Shown here one piece after another: positions 49,957 to 59,730 of a stretch of 64,000 nt of DNA (position 1 is the stretch's first letter; every line of letters starts with the position of its first letter). The translations under genes were made by a program, and so were the position numbers. The notes under the pieces were generated by a model. The model was given only the letters and a program-made list of their open reading frames with translations, was not told where the DNA came from and did no database searches. Source of the DNA: Aquimarina agarilytica ZC1. Its GTDB lineage: Bacteria; Bacteroidota; Bacteroidia; Flavobacteriales; Flavobacteriaceae. The DNA is taken from positions 1 through 64,000 of the forward strand of contig NZ_JH621250.1 of the NCBI RefSeq assembly GCF_000255455.1, read 5' to 3'.

Positions 49957-52161
49957 ATGTACACAACAACACAACACAAATTATTACCTACAAAAGTAGT
50001 TTTAATGTTAATTTTTTTAACACTACTACCAAAGCATTTAGCTGCTCAAAAAAATGAAAACACTAAAAATTTTGAATGGTTTGATACCAATAAATCATTT
50101 GAAAAAAGAGCTAAAGCCTTAGTCGCTTCGCTTACGCTAGAAGAAAAAATTTCGTTAATGGTAGACCAAAGTGCTCCAATTGACCGTTTAAACATCCCGG
50201 AATACAATTGGTGGAATGAATGTTTACATGGTGTTGCTCGAAATGGTAGAGCCACAGTTTTTCCTCAAGCCATTGGACTGGCTGCAACATTTGACCAAGA
50301 TTTAATTTTTAAAGTAGCAGACGCCATTTCAACCGAAGCCAGAGCCAAATTTAATGCCTCTATAGCTATAGGAAACAGAGGCAAATATGCAGGTTTAACC
50401 TTTTGGACTCCGAATATTAATATTTTTAGAGATCCGCGTTGGGGACGTGGACAGGAAACCTATGGTGAAGACCCTTATTTAACAAGTCAAATAGGTGTTA
50501 ATTTTGTAAAAGGACTACAAGGAAATCATCCTAAATATTTAAAGTCTGCTGCTTGCGCTAAGCATTATGCGGTACATTCTGGTCCCGAAGAATTACGCCA
50601 TGAATTTGATGCTATTGCCTCAAAAAAAGACATGGCAGAGACCTACTTACCCGCCTTTGAAGCTTTGGTTAAAGAAGCAAAAGTTGAAGGTGTAATGGGG
50701 GCTTACAATAGAGTAAACGGCGAAGGCGCTTGTGCTAGTCCTTATTTATTAGAAAAATTACTAAAAGATACTTGGGGTTTTAAAGGCTATATTGTTTCGG
50801 ACTGTTGGGCTTTGAGTGATTTGCACAAATTCCATAAAGTAACGCAAACTGCCGAAGAATCTGCTGCTGCTGCCTTAAATGTAGGTTTAAATGTAAATTG
50901 CGGTAATGTGTACCCTGCTTTGGATGGCGCCATTAAACAAGGTTTAACTTCCGAAAAGCAATTGGACAACGTATTACAGCATCAATTATTAACACGCTTC
51001 AAGTTAGGATTTTTTGATCCTTCAAACAACAATCCTTATAACAAAATTACTACCGATGTTGTGGATAGTGAAGCCCATAGAGCTATTGCTTTAGAAGCTG
51101 CTCAAAAATCTATTGTACTACTCAAAAATAACAACAATCTATTGCCTTTAAAAAAGGATTTAAAATCTGTTTATGTAGCCGGACCGAATGCCGCACGAGA
51201 AGATGTATTGTTAGGAAATTACTATGGAGTAACTTCTAAAACGCAAACTATTTTAGATGGTATCGTATCCAAAGTAAGTGCAGGAACTTCTATAAATTAC
51301 AAACAAGGGCTACTACCCTTTCAAAAAAATGTAAACCCTATTGATTGGTCTACAGGTGAAATATCTCGTGCCGATGTTGGTATTATAGTAATGGGACTTT
51401 CGGGCAATTATGAAGGTGAAGAAGGTGAAGCCATTGCTTCTGAATCCAAAGGAGATCGTGTTGATATTCGATTACCACAAAATCAAATAGATTATATTAA
51501 AAAAATAAAGGCTAAAAATACGGGGAATCCATTAGTTTTGGTTCTTACCGGAGGATCTCCCATTGCCATGCCCGAAGTCTATGATTTAGTCGATGCTATT
51601 GTTTTTGCATGGTACCCTGGAGAAGAAGGCGGACAAGCTGTAGCTGATATTCTATTTGGTGATGTAGTACCTTCTGGTAAATTACCTATTACCTTTCCTA
51701 AATCAGTAGATGATTTACCCCCTTATAATGATTATGCAATGAAAGGACGGACGTATAAATACATGACTAAAACTCCCCAATTCCCTTTTGGATTTGGACT
51801 TTCGTACACCTCATTCAAATATGATAATTTAAAAGTTTACAAAGAAAAAGCTAGCTTTTCCATTACTAATAATGGCAATGTTGATGCCGAAGAAGTAGCA
51901 CAAGTATACGTAAGTTCACCTAATGCAGGTAAAGGCGATCCCTTAAACACTTTGGTTGGCTTTACTCGAGTTTCTTTAAAAGCTGGAGCAACCAAACAAG
52001 TGAGCATTCCTTTTTCAAAAAAAGCATTTGTTCAATTTGATTCGGATGGCAAAGAAATCACCCGAAAAGGAACATATACTATTCATGTAGGTGGTGCCTC
52101 ACCAAATACAATTACTACTACTTTAGGTATTGATGTAATTTCATCACCTTTTAATATGTAA
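49957..52161 (+). CDS. GH3 beta-glycosidase (xylosidase/glucosidase type)
   Basis: A 734-residue secreted glycosidase with signal peptide 1-30 (VVLMLIFLTLLPKHLAA). The GH3 TIM barrel contains WWNECLHGVARNG, TFWTPNINIFRDPRWGRGQETYGEDPYL, KHYAVHSGPE and the nucleophile Asp282 in GYIVSDCWAL. The middle alpha/beta sandwich follows (SIVLLKNNNNLLPL, GNYEGEEGEA), then a fibronectin-like end (SFSITNNGNVDAEEVAQVYVS). The C-L-H-G variant is typical of beta-xylosidase-type GH3 members, but glucosidase activity is also found. It stands alone between tRNA-His and a helicase gene. Confidence 0.92.
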   Translation: MYTTTQHKLLPTKVVLMLIFLTLLPKHLAAQKNENTKNFEWFDTNKSFEKRAKALVASLTLEEKISLMVDQSAPIDRLNIPEYNWWNECLHGVARNGRATVFPQAIGLAATFDQDLIFKVADAISTEARAKFNASIAIGNRGKYAGLTFWTPNINIFRDPRWGRGQETYGEDPYLTSQIGVNFVKGLQGNHPKYLKSAACAKHYAVHSGPEELRHEFDAIASKKDMAETYLPAFEALVKEAKVEGVMGAYNRVNGEGACASPYLLEKLLKDTWGFKGYIVSDCWALSDLHKFHKVTQTAEESAAAALNVGLNVNCGNVYPALDGAIKQGLTSEKQLDNVLQHQLLTRFKLGFFDPSNNNPYNKITTDVVDSEAHRAIALEAAQKSIVLLKNNNNLLPLKKDLKSVYVAGPNAAREDVLLGNYYGVTSKTQTILDGIVSKVSAGTSINYKQGLLPFQKNVNPIDWSTGEISRADVGIIVMGLSGNYEGEEGEAIASESKGDRVDIRLPQNQIDYIKKIKAKNTGNPLVLVLTGGSPIAMPEVYDLVDAIVFAWYPGEEGGQAVADILFGDVVPSGKLPITFPKSVDDLPPYNDYAMKGRTYKYMTKTPQFPFGFGLSYTSFKYDNLKVYKEKASFSITNNGNVDAEEVAQVYVSSPNAGKGDPLNTLVGFTRVSLKAGATKQVSIPFSKKAFVQFDSDGKEITRKGTYTIHVGGASPNTITTTLGIDVISSPFNM

Positions 52162-52174
52162 TACGATTTGCAAA

Positions 52175-52216
52175 AAAAAGAGTGAGATTATAAATATTTA
52201 TAATCTCACTCTTTTT
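52175..52216. terminator. Perfect 42-base palindromic terminator
   Basis: Two 21-base arms pair perfectly (52175-52195 with 52196-52216) with A5 and T5 ends, GAGTGAGATTATAAA and its complement in the arms, and no unpaired loop. It separates convergent genes and works in both directions. Confidence 0.85.
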
Positions 52217-52235
52217 AAATTATTCCTATAATTTG

Positions 52236-53345
52236 CTACCTAAGTTGAGTAAATCGAATACCTAATTCTTTTTCTAAGTTTCTTAAAAACTTTACTTCTT
52301 TATGATCTACAAAAGCTATAGATATTCCCGTTTTACCGCCACGAGCTGTTCGACCACTACGGTGTACATAATACTCTGATTGATCTGGTAATTGATAATG
52401 TAATACAAAAGCTAAATTAGCTACATCAATCCCTCGAGCTGCCACATCGGTAGCCACTAATAAATTCAATTTTTTGTTTTTAAAAGCACGCATCACCTTA
52501 TCACGCTCCTTTTGCTGCATATCGCCTTCCAAAACACCTACTTCAAAACCACGTTTAAGTAACTGCTCGGTTAAACTACGTGCCGCCACTTTAGTTCTAG
52601 AAAAAATAATACCACGTTCATTTTTATTTCCTTTAAGAAAATAAGTCATAGTATCCACCTTATTAGCTTCTTCTCCAACTACAAATTGGTGTGCTATTTT
52701 AGTATTAACAGCATCATTTTTATCAACTGTTATTTGTAATGCATTAGGTGAAAGGTATTTTTTAACTATGCCTTGCAATGCTTGTGGCATAGTTGCCGAA
52801 AACAACCATATATTGCGATTACTACTTATAGTACCTAAAATAAAATCAAGATCTTTTTTAAAGCCCATGCTTAGCATTTCATCCGCCTCATCCAATACTA
52901 TCGTATTAATGTAACGAATATCAACTGCTTTACGCTTTATCAAATCCACCAAACGCCCCGGTGTAGCAACTACAATATGTGTAGTACGCTGTAGGCGTTG
53001 TATTTGACGATCTATTTTTTCACCTCCAAAAACAGTTTCGGTAAAAATTTTATCGGTGTATTTCGTAAAACGAAATAATTGTTTTTGTATCTGCTGCGCC
53101 AATTCACGGGTTGGCGCCAATATCAATGATTGCGTTTGATGCTTATTAGCATCAGTATGCATTAGCAACGGTAAACCAAATGCAGCTGTTTTACCCGTCC
53201 CAGTTTGGGCTTTTCCTATAAAATCATTGCCTTGTTCTAACAATAATGGAATAGCTTGTTCTTGAATTTTTGAAGGGGTAGTAATTCCTAACTCTTTTAA
53301 ACCTTTGTTTAAATCTTCAGAAATTCCCAGTTGCGTAAATGACAT
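52236..53345 (-). CDS. DEAD-box RNA helicase (RhlE-like)
   Basis: A 369-residue helicase core: Q motif (GITTPSKIQEQAIP), Walker A GKAQTGTGKTAAF, PTRELAQQI, VLDEADEMLSMGF, SAT, and HRSGRTARGG at the end. It lacks the long basic tail of many RhlE proteins (it ends at EKELGIRFTQLR). It should unwind RNA duplexes in ribosome assembly or cold adaptation. Confidence 0.93.
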   Translation of the reverse strand: MSFTQLGISEDLNKGLKELGITTPSKIQEQAIPLLLEQGNDFIGKAQTGTGKTAAFGLPLLMHTDANKHQTQSLILAPTRELAQQIQKQLFRFTKYTDKIFTETVFGGEKIDRQIQRLQRTTHIVVATPGRLVDLIKRKAVDIRYINTIVLDEADEMLSMGFKKDLDFILGTISSNRNIWLFSATMPQALQGIVKKYLSPNALQITVDKNDAVNTKIAHQFVVGEEANKVDTMTYFLKGNKNERGIIFSRTKVAARSLTEQLLKRGFEVGVLEGDMQQKERDKVMRAFKNKKLNLLVATDVAARGIDVANLAFVLHYQLPDQSEYYVHRSGRTARGGKTGISIAFVDHKEVKFLRNLEKELGIRFTQLR

Positions 53346-53386
53346 ACTTTATTTTTTTGCAAAGGTAGCTTTTTATAAACTGTAAA

Positions 53387-53779
53387 CTACATTTCGTACT
53401 GTTGATCACTCCCTTTAATAACCTCGGTTTTTCCATGTGGAGAAGGTTTCCCGGTTTCGTCCAAGTTTACCATAGTAATATTATCTACAGTAATAATAGG
53501 TTGACGTGTCATTTTGTTACGCGCTTCGCACTTTAATACTAATGACGAATTTCCAAATTTAACCACTTCAAGTCCAATTTCAACAATATCACCTGGCATG
53601 GCCGAACTCACAAAATTAATCTCGGACATATACTTGGTCACCACACGACTACTTTCTAACTGAATTACAGAATACAATCCAGCTTCTTCATCTATCCATT
53701 CTAATAAACGCCCTCCAAATAACGTTCCATAAGGATTTAAATCACCTGGCTTTACTATGTTTCTACTATGATATCTCAT
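53387..53779 (-). CDS. Acyl-CoA thioesterase (hotdog fold)
   Basis: A 130-residue hotdog protein: MRYHSRNIVKPGDLNPYGTLFGGRLLEWIDEEAGLYS has the catalytic N-x-G-x-hhG-G-hhhxxxD pattern (Asn15, Asp30) and KYMSEINFVSSAMPGDIVEIG the second half. Members hydrolyse acyl-CoA thioesters; the substrate chain length is unknown. It lies 41 bases upstream of the helicase on the same strand. Confidence 0.9.
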   Translation of the reverse strand: MRYHSRNIVKPGDLNPYGTLFGGRLLEWIDEEAGLYSVIQLESSRVVTKYMSEINFVSSAMPGDIVEIGLEVVKFGNSSLVLKCEARNKMTRQPIITVDNITMVNLDETGKPSPHGKTEVIKGSDQQYEM

Positions 53780-53824
53780 TTATTTATTTTTACTTCTATA
53801 ATTTACAAAATTAATACTTTGTCA

Positions 53825-55174
53825 TTAGCTAATTACTACGGTTTTTACATTTACAAATGCCTTTATTCCTTCTTGCGAAAGCTCTCGCCCTAAACCAGAT
53901 GCTTTACTTCCGCCAAAAGGCAATTCGGGCATACTTTTTACAAGGGAGTTTACAAACACTGCCCCATCCTGAAACTTAGGTATTAATGATCTCATTTGAG
54001 TTACATCTTTAGAAAATAACGAAACTCCTAAGCCATAGGCTGTATGGTTAGCTAATGCTACAGCTTCATCAACAGTTTTAAAACTAGTAACAGCTAATAC
54101 AGGACCAAAAGTTTCTTGCGAAAACAAAGGCATATCGGGTGTTACATTACTTATAATAGTAGGTTCAAAATGATAATCATGGCTATTCCCTCCTAACAGT
54201 ACTAAAGCTCCCATTTGAATTGATTGCGATACTTGCTGTTCTAAATTTAAAACAAACTCTCGTTTTGCTAATACACTAATTTGGGTAGTTTCCTCCGTTG
54301 GATTCCCTATTTTTAAAGTTCGCACCTTTTCTACTAAAAGCTGCATAAATTCTGCTTTTATTTCTTCGGCAATAAGCAAACGTTTTCCCGCTATACAACT
54401 TTGCCCATTGTTTAAAAAACGAGATTGCACACATATATCTACCGTTTTTTCAACATCTGCATCCTTAAAAACGACTAAAGCATTGCTCCCTCCCAATTCC
54501 AATATCATTGGTTTCAATTCACCTCCCGCAACGGCGCCAACTGCTTTTCCCGCTTTGGTACTCCCAGTTAAGCTTACTCCTTTAATAATATCATTAGCTA
54601 TTAAATTTTCAGTGTTTTTATTCGTAATAAATAAATTTACGTAAGGTTCAATATCTTGAATAGCTGTATTAAAAATTTCTTCTAACAGCAGAGCGCATTC
54701 TGGTACATTTAACGCATGTTTTATAACCACTGTATTACCAGCTATTAGTGTGGGTATCGCAAAACGAAATACTTGCCAAAAAGGAAAATTCCATGGCATA
54801 ATTCCTAAAATAACACCTAAAGGCTCATAAATTTTTATCCCTTCGGGAGCTGTTTTTAGTACTCTTTCTTCCAAAAATTCAACCGCATTAGCTGCATAAT
54901 AATCACATAAATCGGCACATTTATCTATTTCTGCATAGGAATCTGAAATGGGTTTACCCATTTCTGTAGTAATCAACAGTGCCGCTTTTTCCTTATTTTT
55001 TAACAGTACTTCTTTTAGCTTTTCTATATATTTTACTCTATTTGCTACTGAGCCTTGACTCCATTCAAAATAAGCTTCATTTGCCGAAATTAATTTATCC
55101 TTTACCTCCTGTGTACTATGATAAGTAAACTCTAATATACGTTTACCGGTAAATGGATTGGTACTATAAAACAT
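53825..55174 (-). CDS. Succinate-semialdehyde dehydrogenase-like enzyme (aldehyde dehydrogenase)
   Basis: A 449-residue aldehyde dehydrogenase from ATG 55174 (MFYSTNPFTGKRILEFTYHS). Catalytic Cys is in NNGQSCIAGKRLL, Glu in ILELGGSNALVV, and PWNFPFWQVFR binds the substrate side. The compact length and GFMPxxP style match NAD(P)-dependent SSADH of the YneI type. An upstream in-frame ATG (55237) would add 21 residues, but they encode a repeat (NNEQRTTNNEN) made by a tandem heptamer, so it is probably not the start. The substrate may be succinate semialdehyde or another aldehyde. Confidence 0.85.
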   Translation of the reverse strand: MFYSTNPFTGKRILEFTYHSTQEVKDKLISANEAYFEWSQGSVANRVKYIEKLKEVLLKNKEKAALLITTEMGKPISDSYAEIDKCADLCDYYAANAVEFLEERVLKTAPEGIKIYEPLGVILGIMPWNFPFWQVFRFAIPTLIAGNTVVIKHALNVPECALLLEEIFNTAIQDIEPYVNLFITNKNTENLIANDIIKGVSLTGSTKAGKAVGAVAGGELKPMILELGGSNALVVFKDADVEKTVDICVQSRFLNNGQSCIAGKRLLIAEEIKAEFMQLLVEKVRTLKIGNPTEETTQISVLAKREFVLNLEQQVSQSIQMGALVLLGGNSHDYHFEPTIISNVTPDMPLFSQETFGPVLAVTSFKTVDEAVALANHTAYGLGVSLFSKDVTQMRSLIPKFQDGAVFVNSLVKSMPELPFGGSKASGLGRELSQEGIKAFVNVKTVVIS

Positions 55175-55177
55175 GTT

Positions 55178-55208
55178 TTCGTTGTTCGTTGTTCGTTGTT
55201 CGTTGTTC
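55178..55208. repeat. Tandem heptamer TTCGTTG, four full copies
   Basis: TTCGTTG is repeated four times from 55178 to 55205, then TTC. It lies only three bases before the ATG of the SSADH-like gene (minus strand reads GAACAAC). Seven is not a multiple of three, so slippage would move the frame of any start lying upstream. The current copy number keeps 55237 in frame. Confidence 0.8.
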
Positions 55209-55399
55209 AAAATTACAAAATCAAGCGTAGTGTTCATAAGCCTGTTAATATGTTTCGCTCATTTTTTTTTATGAATTTACATTTATTGTATCTTTAAATG
55301 GTTACCTAGAGTTAAATTTATACATACTTTAAATGTATTTTAATTTTTAGTTAAGCTTAATAGGTATTCAGCCCTCTTTGAGGGATAAACATCTTTATT

Positions 55400-55810
55400 A
55401 TGAAAGCAAGAGATTTAAAACTCAGTGAGCTTCGTCCTCAAATTCTTTCAGCGAAAATTCTGCCAGGCATGCGTGCCGAAGAATTGTTCCAAAACACCAC
55501 ACTCCGTCCTATTATTAAGTTACAAAATGACTTATTAATTGCTGTGTTTAAAAACTATATCCGGAAGAATAAAAATCGTTTTTACGACATCAACCTCGAA
55601 AAACGTTTACTATACATAGAACATGCTATTCAAAAAGACATTAAATTTAGAAATAGCTTAAAAGGAATTATTTTGGGACAATTCACTATTGAAGAATATG
55701 AATTGTATACCAAAAATTCTTCTGCACTAAACAAGCGTATGATGAATTTAGTGATTCAACGTATACAAGATCAAGTCCAATTATTGGAACCCAATTGTGT
55801 CTTAAATTAA
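55400..55810 (+). CDS. Conserved flavobacterial protein of unknown function
   Basis: A 136-residue, highly helical, basic protein starting MKARDLKLSELRPQILSAKI. Recurring features are RPIIKLQNDLLIAVFKNYIRKNK, YIEHAIQKDIKFRNSLKGIILGQFT and SSALNKRMMNLVIQRIQDQVQLL. I recall near relatives ahead of purL in many flavobacteria, and they are sometimes mislabelled glyoxalase, with no glyoxalase motif visible. No signal peptide or membrane helix is present. A terminator at 55819-55850 separates it from purL. Confidence 0.7.
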   Translation: MKARDLKLSELRPQILSAKILPGMRAEELFQNTTLRPIIKLQNDLLIAVFKNYIRKNKNRFYDINLEKRLLYIEHAIQKDIKFRNSLKGIILGQFTIEEYELYTKNSSALNKRMMNLVIQRIQDQVQLLEPNCVLN

Positions 55811-55818
55811 GTCCTATT

Positions 55819-55850
55819 CAAAAAAGAACCTCAATTGAGATTCTTTTTTT
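55819..55850 (+). terminator. Hairpin terminator
   Basis: AAAAAAGAAC-CTC and GAG-ATTCTTTTTT pair around AATT with one mismatch and end in a long T run, just after the 55400 gene. Confidence 0.75.
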
Positions 55851-55978
55851 TATGTAAACAAAACCTTACTAACAAAAAAAGATGAAAACTTTACAGTTTA
55901 CCTTTTAGTAACATTGTTAAAGCATGGAAAGAATGCTTAAATTTGCATCGTAAAAATAGGAATACAATTCATACTGAT

Positions 55979-58900
55979 ATGATTCACTTTTTTGGAAATC
56001 CCAATTCAAAAGTATTTGCTGTTCAAACCAGCGCTGAAATTTCTTCAGAAAACATTCAAAAATTATCATGGTTATTTGGCGACCAACAAAAAATTGAAGC
56101 GACTGCTATAGACGCTTTTTTTATTGGCCCAAGAGCTGCTATGATAACACCATGGAGTACTAATGCCGTTGAAATTACTCAAAATATGGCCATTGAAGGA
56201 ATTATTCGTATTGAAGAATTTACAGCTTCTACAGCCGATTTTGCTGATTTTGACCCCATGCTTTCGGAAAAGTTTTCTAGTTTAAATCAAGAAACCTTTA
56301 CTATTGATATCGAACCTGAAGCCGTATTGCCTATTGAAGATATTGCCACTTACAACAAACAAGAAGGTTTAGCCTTAAGTGATGAAGAAGTAGCTTACTT
56401 AAATAGTGTAGCCGAAAAAATTGGAAGAAAGCTAACCGATTCTGAAGTTTTTGGATTTTCGCAAGTAAATTCGGAACACTGTCGTCACAAAATTTTTAAT
56501 GGAACCTTTGTGATTGATGGTGAAGAAAAACCTACTTCATTATTTAAATTAATTAAAAAAACATCACAAGAGCATCCAAACACTATTATTTCTGCATATA
56601 AAGATAATGTTGCTTTTGTAAAAGGACCAAAAGCCACTCAATTTGCTCCTAAAACACCTAACAAGCCTGATTTTTATGAAGAAACAGCCTTTGACAGTGT
56701 AATTTCGCTTAAAGCTGAAACACATAATTTTCCTACTACTGTGGAACCTTTTAATGGTGCTGCCACAGGTGCTGGTGGTGAAATTAGAGATCGTTTAGCT
56801 GGTGGAAAAGGATCTTTACCTTTGGCTGGAACAGCTGTTTATATGACTTCGTATTCTCGTTTAGAGGAGAACCGTCCTTGGGAACAAAAAGTAGAAGAAA
56901 GAAAATGGTTGTACCAAACGCCAATGGATATTTTAATCAAAGCTTCAAACGGAGCTTCGGACTTTGGAAATAAATTTGGACAACCTTTAATTACGGGTTC
57001 GGTGCTTACTTTTGAACATGAAGAAGATGCTCGATTAGTTGGTTTTGATAAAGTAATTATGCAAGCTGGTGGTATTGGTTATGGGAAAGAAAATCAAGCT
57101 TTAAAAGATACACCAAATACAGGTGACGAAATTGTTATCCTTGGAGGTGAAAATTACCGTATTGGTATGGGAGGAGCTGCCGTTTCTTCTGCAGATACAG
57201 GAGGCAATAATTCTGGAATCGAATTAAATGCCATTCAACGTTCCAATCCCGAGATGCAAAAACGTGCTGCCAACGCTATCCGCGGAATGGTAGAAAGTGA
57301 CCAAAACACCATTGTTTCTATTCATGATCACGGAGCGGGTGGACACTTAAACTGTTTATCTGAATTGGTTGAAGAAACGGGTGGAAAAATAGACTTAGAT
57401 AAATTGCCTGTAGGTGACCCAACACTTTCTGCTAAAGAAATTATTGGAAACGAGTCTCAAGAACGAATGGGATTGGTTATTGATTCTAAAAGTTTAGAAA
57501 CCCTTACCGAAATTGCTGAACGTGAACGCGCTCCTATTTATAATGTGGGTAAAGTAACTGGTGATGATCGATTTACTTTTGAATCAGCTACCACTGGTGA
57601 AAAACCAATGGATTTAGCTTTGGAAGATATGTTCGGAAGCTCGCCAAAAACAATTATGACTGACGAAACAGTTACGTATAATTACGAAGCTCTAAGTTAT
57701 GATAAATCAAAAATAGAAGATTACTTAAAACAAGTATTACAATTAGAAGCTGTAGCTTGTAAAGACTGGTTAACGAACAAAGTAGACCGTTGTGTAGGTG
57801 GTAAAGTGGCCAAACAACAATGTGTTGGACCATTACAATTACCATTAAACAATGTAGGGGTAATGGCTTTAGATTATACTAGTACTAATGGTATTGCGAC
57901 TTCAATTGGTCATTCCCCTTTAACAGGCTTAATTGATCCTGCTGCAGGGAGTAAAAATGCTATTGCAGAATCATTAACCAATTTAGTTTGGGCTCCTTTA
58001 GGCGAAGGATTAAAGTCAGTTTCCTTATCTGCCAACTGGATGTGGCCCTGTAATAATAAAGGTGAAGATGCTCGTTTATATACTGCTGTAGAAGCGGTTT
58101 CTGAATTTGCCATCAACTTAGGTATTAACGTTCCTACGGGTAAAGATTCTTTATCAATGAAACAAAAATACCCTGACAAGGATGTTATTGCTCCAGGTAC
58201 GGTTATTATTTCCGCAGCTGGTCATTGTAACGAAATTAACAAAGTAGTTGAACCTGTGTTACAAAAGGATGGTGGTGCCATTTATTATATTAATATTTCT
58301 GAAGATGACTTTAAATTAGGAGGCTCATCATTTGCTCAGATATTGAACAAAATAGGAAACGAAGCGCCTTCAATTAAAAATGACGAAAAATTTGCTACTA
58401 CATTTAACACGATTCAGCAACTCATTGCCGACGATCAAATTTTAGCAGGTCACGATATTGGTTCTGGAGGTTTAATTACCACCTTACTAGAATTGTGTTT
58501 TGCTGATGTTGATTTAGGAGCTAACCTTGACCTTTCTGCGTTGAATGAAGCAGATACGACTAAAGTACTGTTTGCCGAAAATATTGGTTTAGTATTCCAA
58601 GCAAAAGATAACACTGCCGTAGAAGATACACTTAGTAAAGCAAAAATCAGTTTCCAAAAAATTGGGACTGTTGTGGAAAGTGATCGTTTAAATATTAAAA
58701 ACCAAAATGATTCTTTAAGCTTATCAATTTCTGAATTGCGTGATGTTTGGTTTAAAACATCTTATTTATTAGATGCCAAACAAAGTGGCGAAGCTAAAGC
58801 TAAAGAACGTTTTGATAATTATAAAAATCAAGCCTTACAATTTAGCTTCCCTGCTAATTTTGATGGAAACAAACCAGTACTAAATACTGCAATTGGCAAA

Positions 58901-59650
58901 AGACCAAAAGCAGCTATTATTCGTGAAAAAGGAAGTAATTCTGAGCGAGAAATGGCTAATTCACTTTACTTAGCTGGTTTTGATGTTAAGGATGTACACA
59001 TGACCGATTTAATATCGGGTCGTGAAACCTTAGAGGATATTCAATTTATTGGAGCCGTGGGTGGTTTTTCAAACTCAGACGTGTTAGGTTCTGCTAAAGG
59101 TTGGGCTGGTGCATTTAAATATAATGAAAAGGCAAAGACTGCTTTAGAAAATTTCTTTAAGCGAGATGATACGTTATCTGTGGGGATTTGTAATGGATGT
59201 CAATTATGGGTTGAGTTAGGGTTGATGGATCAAGAATTAACTCAAAAAGCAAAAATGCTTCATAATGATTCACATAAACACGAGAGTAATTTTACTTCGG
59301 TTAAAATTCAAAAAAACAACTCTGTCATGCTTTCTAATTTAGAAGGAACTACATTAGGTGTTTGGATTTCGCATGGGGAAGGAAAATTTAATTTACCTGA
59401 AACAGAAAACAACTACCATATTGTTGCTAAATACGGATACGAAGGCTACCCAGCTAATCCTAATGGCTCTAGCTACAATACAGCTATGTTAGCTACAAAA
59501 GATGGACGTCACTTGGCTACAATGCCACATATTGAACGTTCTATTTTCCAATGGAATTGGGCTAATTACCCTACAAATCGTAAAGATCAGGTTTCACCTT
59601 GGTTACAGGCCTTTGTTAATGCACGTGTTTGGATTGAAAAGCAGAAATAA
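55979..59650 (+). CDS. purL: Phosphoribosylformylglycinamidine synthase (large, fused type)
   Basis: A 1223-residue cytoplasmic enzyme of purine synthesis that turns FGAR, ATP and glutamine into FGAM. It starts at ATG 55979 (MIHFFGNPNSKVFAVQT); a TTG 36 bases upstream adds unlike residues. The N-terminal and two AIRS-like halves are present (SEHCRHKIF, KAETHNFPTTVEPFNGAATGAGGE, SIHDHGAGG, AGHDIGSGG). The final glutaminase has VGICNGCQLWVE with the nucleophile Cys and the HGEGKF and MPHIERS motifs with His and Glu. Length equals the proteobacterial and eukaryotic PurL form, not the PurLQS form. Confidence 0.95.
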   Translation: MIHFFGNPNSKVFAVQTSAEISSENIQKLSWLFGDQQKIEATAIDAFFIGPRAAMITPWSTNAVEITQNMAIEGIIRIEEFTASTADFADFDPMLSEKFSSLNQETFTIDIEPEAVLPIEDIATYNKQEGLALSDEEVAYLNSVAEKIGRKLTDSEVFGFSQVNSEHCRHKIFNGTFVIDGEEKPTSLFKLIKKTSQEHPNTIISAYKDNVAFVKGPKATQFAPKTPNKPDFYEETAFDSVISLKAETHNFPTTVEPFNGAATGAGGEIRDRLAGGKGSLPLAGTAVYMTSYSRLEENRPWEQKVEERKWLYQTPMDILIKASNGASDFGNKFGQPLITGSVLTFEHEEDARLVGFDKVIMQAGGIGYGKENQALKDTPNTGDEIVILGGENYRIGMGGAAVSSADTGGNNSGIELNAIQRSNPEMQKRAANAIRGMVESDQNTIVSIHDHGAGGHLNCLSELVEETGGKIDLDKLPVGDPTLSAKEIIGNESQERMGLVIDSKSLETLTEIAERERAPIYNVGKVTGDDRFTFESATTGEKPMDLALEDMFGSSPKTIMTDETVTYNYEALSYDKSKIEDYLKQVLQLEAVACKDWLTNKVDRCVGGKVAKQQCVGPLQLPLNNVGVMALDYTSTNGIATSIGHSPLTGLIDPAAGSKNAIAESLTNLVWAPLGEGLKSVSLSANWMWPCNNKGEDARLYTAVEAVSEFAINLGINVPTGKDSLSMKQKYPDKDVIAPGTVIISAAGHCNEINKVVEPVLQKDGGAIYYINISEDDFKLGGSSFAQILNKIGNEAPSIKNDEKFATTFNTIQQLIADDQILAGHDIGSGGLITTLLELCFADVDLGANLDLSALNEADTTKVLFAENIGLVFQAKDNTAVEDTLSKAKISFQKIGTVVESDRLNIKNQNDSLSLSISELRDVWFKTSYLLDAKQSGEAKAKERFDNYKNQALQFSFPANFDGNKPVLNTAIGKRPKAAIIREKGSNSEREMANSLYLAGFDVKDVHMTDLISGRETLEDIQFIGAVGGFSNSDVLGSAKGWAGAFKYNEKAKTALENFFKRDDTLSVGICNGCQLWVELGLMDQELTQKAKMLHNDSHKHESNFTSVKIQKNNSVMLSNLEGTTLGVWISHGEGKFNLPETENNYHIVAKYGYEGYPANPNGSSYNTAMLATKDGRHLATMPHIERSIFQWNWANYPTNRKDQVSPWLQAFVNARVWIEKQK

Positions 59651-59675
59651 TAAACAGTAAACAACTGTATAAAAT

Positions 59676-59711
59676 AAAAGCCCTGATTAAAATTCATCAA
59701 TCAGGGCTTTT
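59676..59711. terminator. Bidirectional terminator, purL / surface cluster
   Basis: AAAAGCCCTGATT (59676-59688) and AATCAGGGCTTTT (59699-59711) pair perfectly around a 10-base loop, between convergent genes. Confidence 0.85.
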
Positions 59712-59730
59712 ACTTTTATGATATATTTTA

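Noticed and set aside
52161-52171. ATACGATTTGC after the GH3 gene, matching the MITE end
   Set aside because: Only about 11 bases match, no second end and no TTA pair are found nearby; chance is likely in AT-rich DNA.
55175-55237. Longer start of the SSADH-like gene
   Set aside because: The extra residues come from the heptamer repeat (NNEQRTTNNEN) and are not part of the enzyme family.
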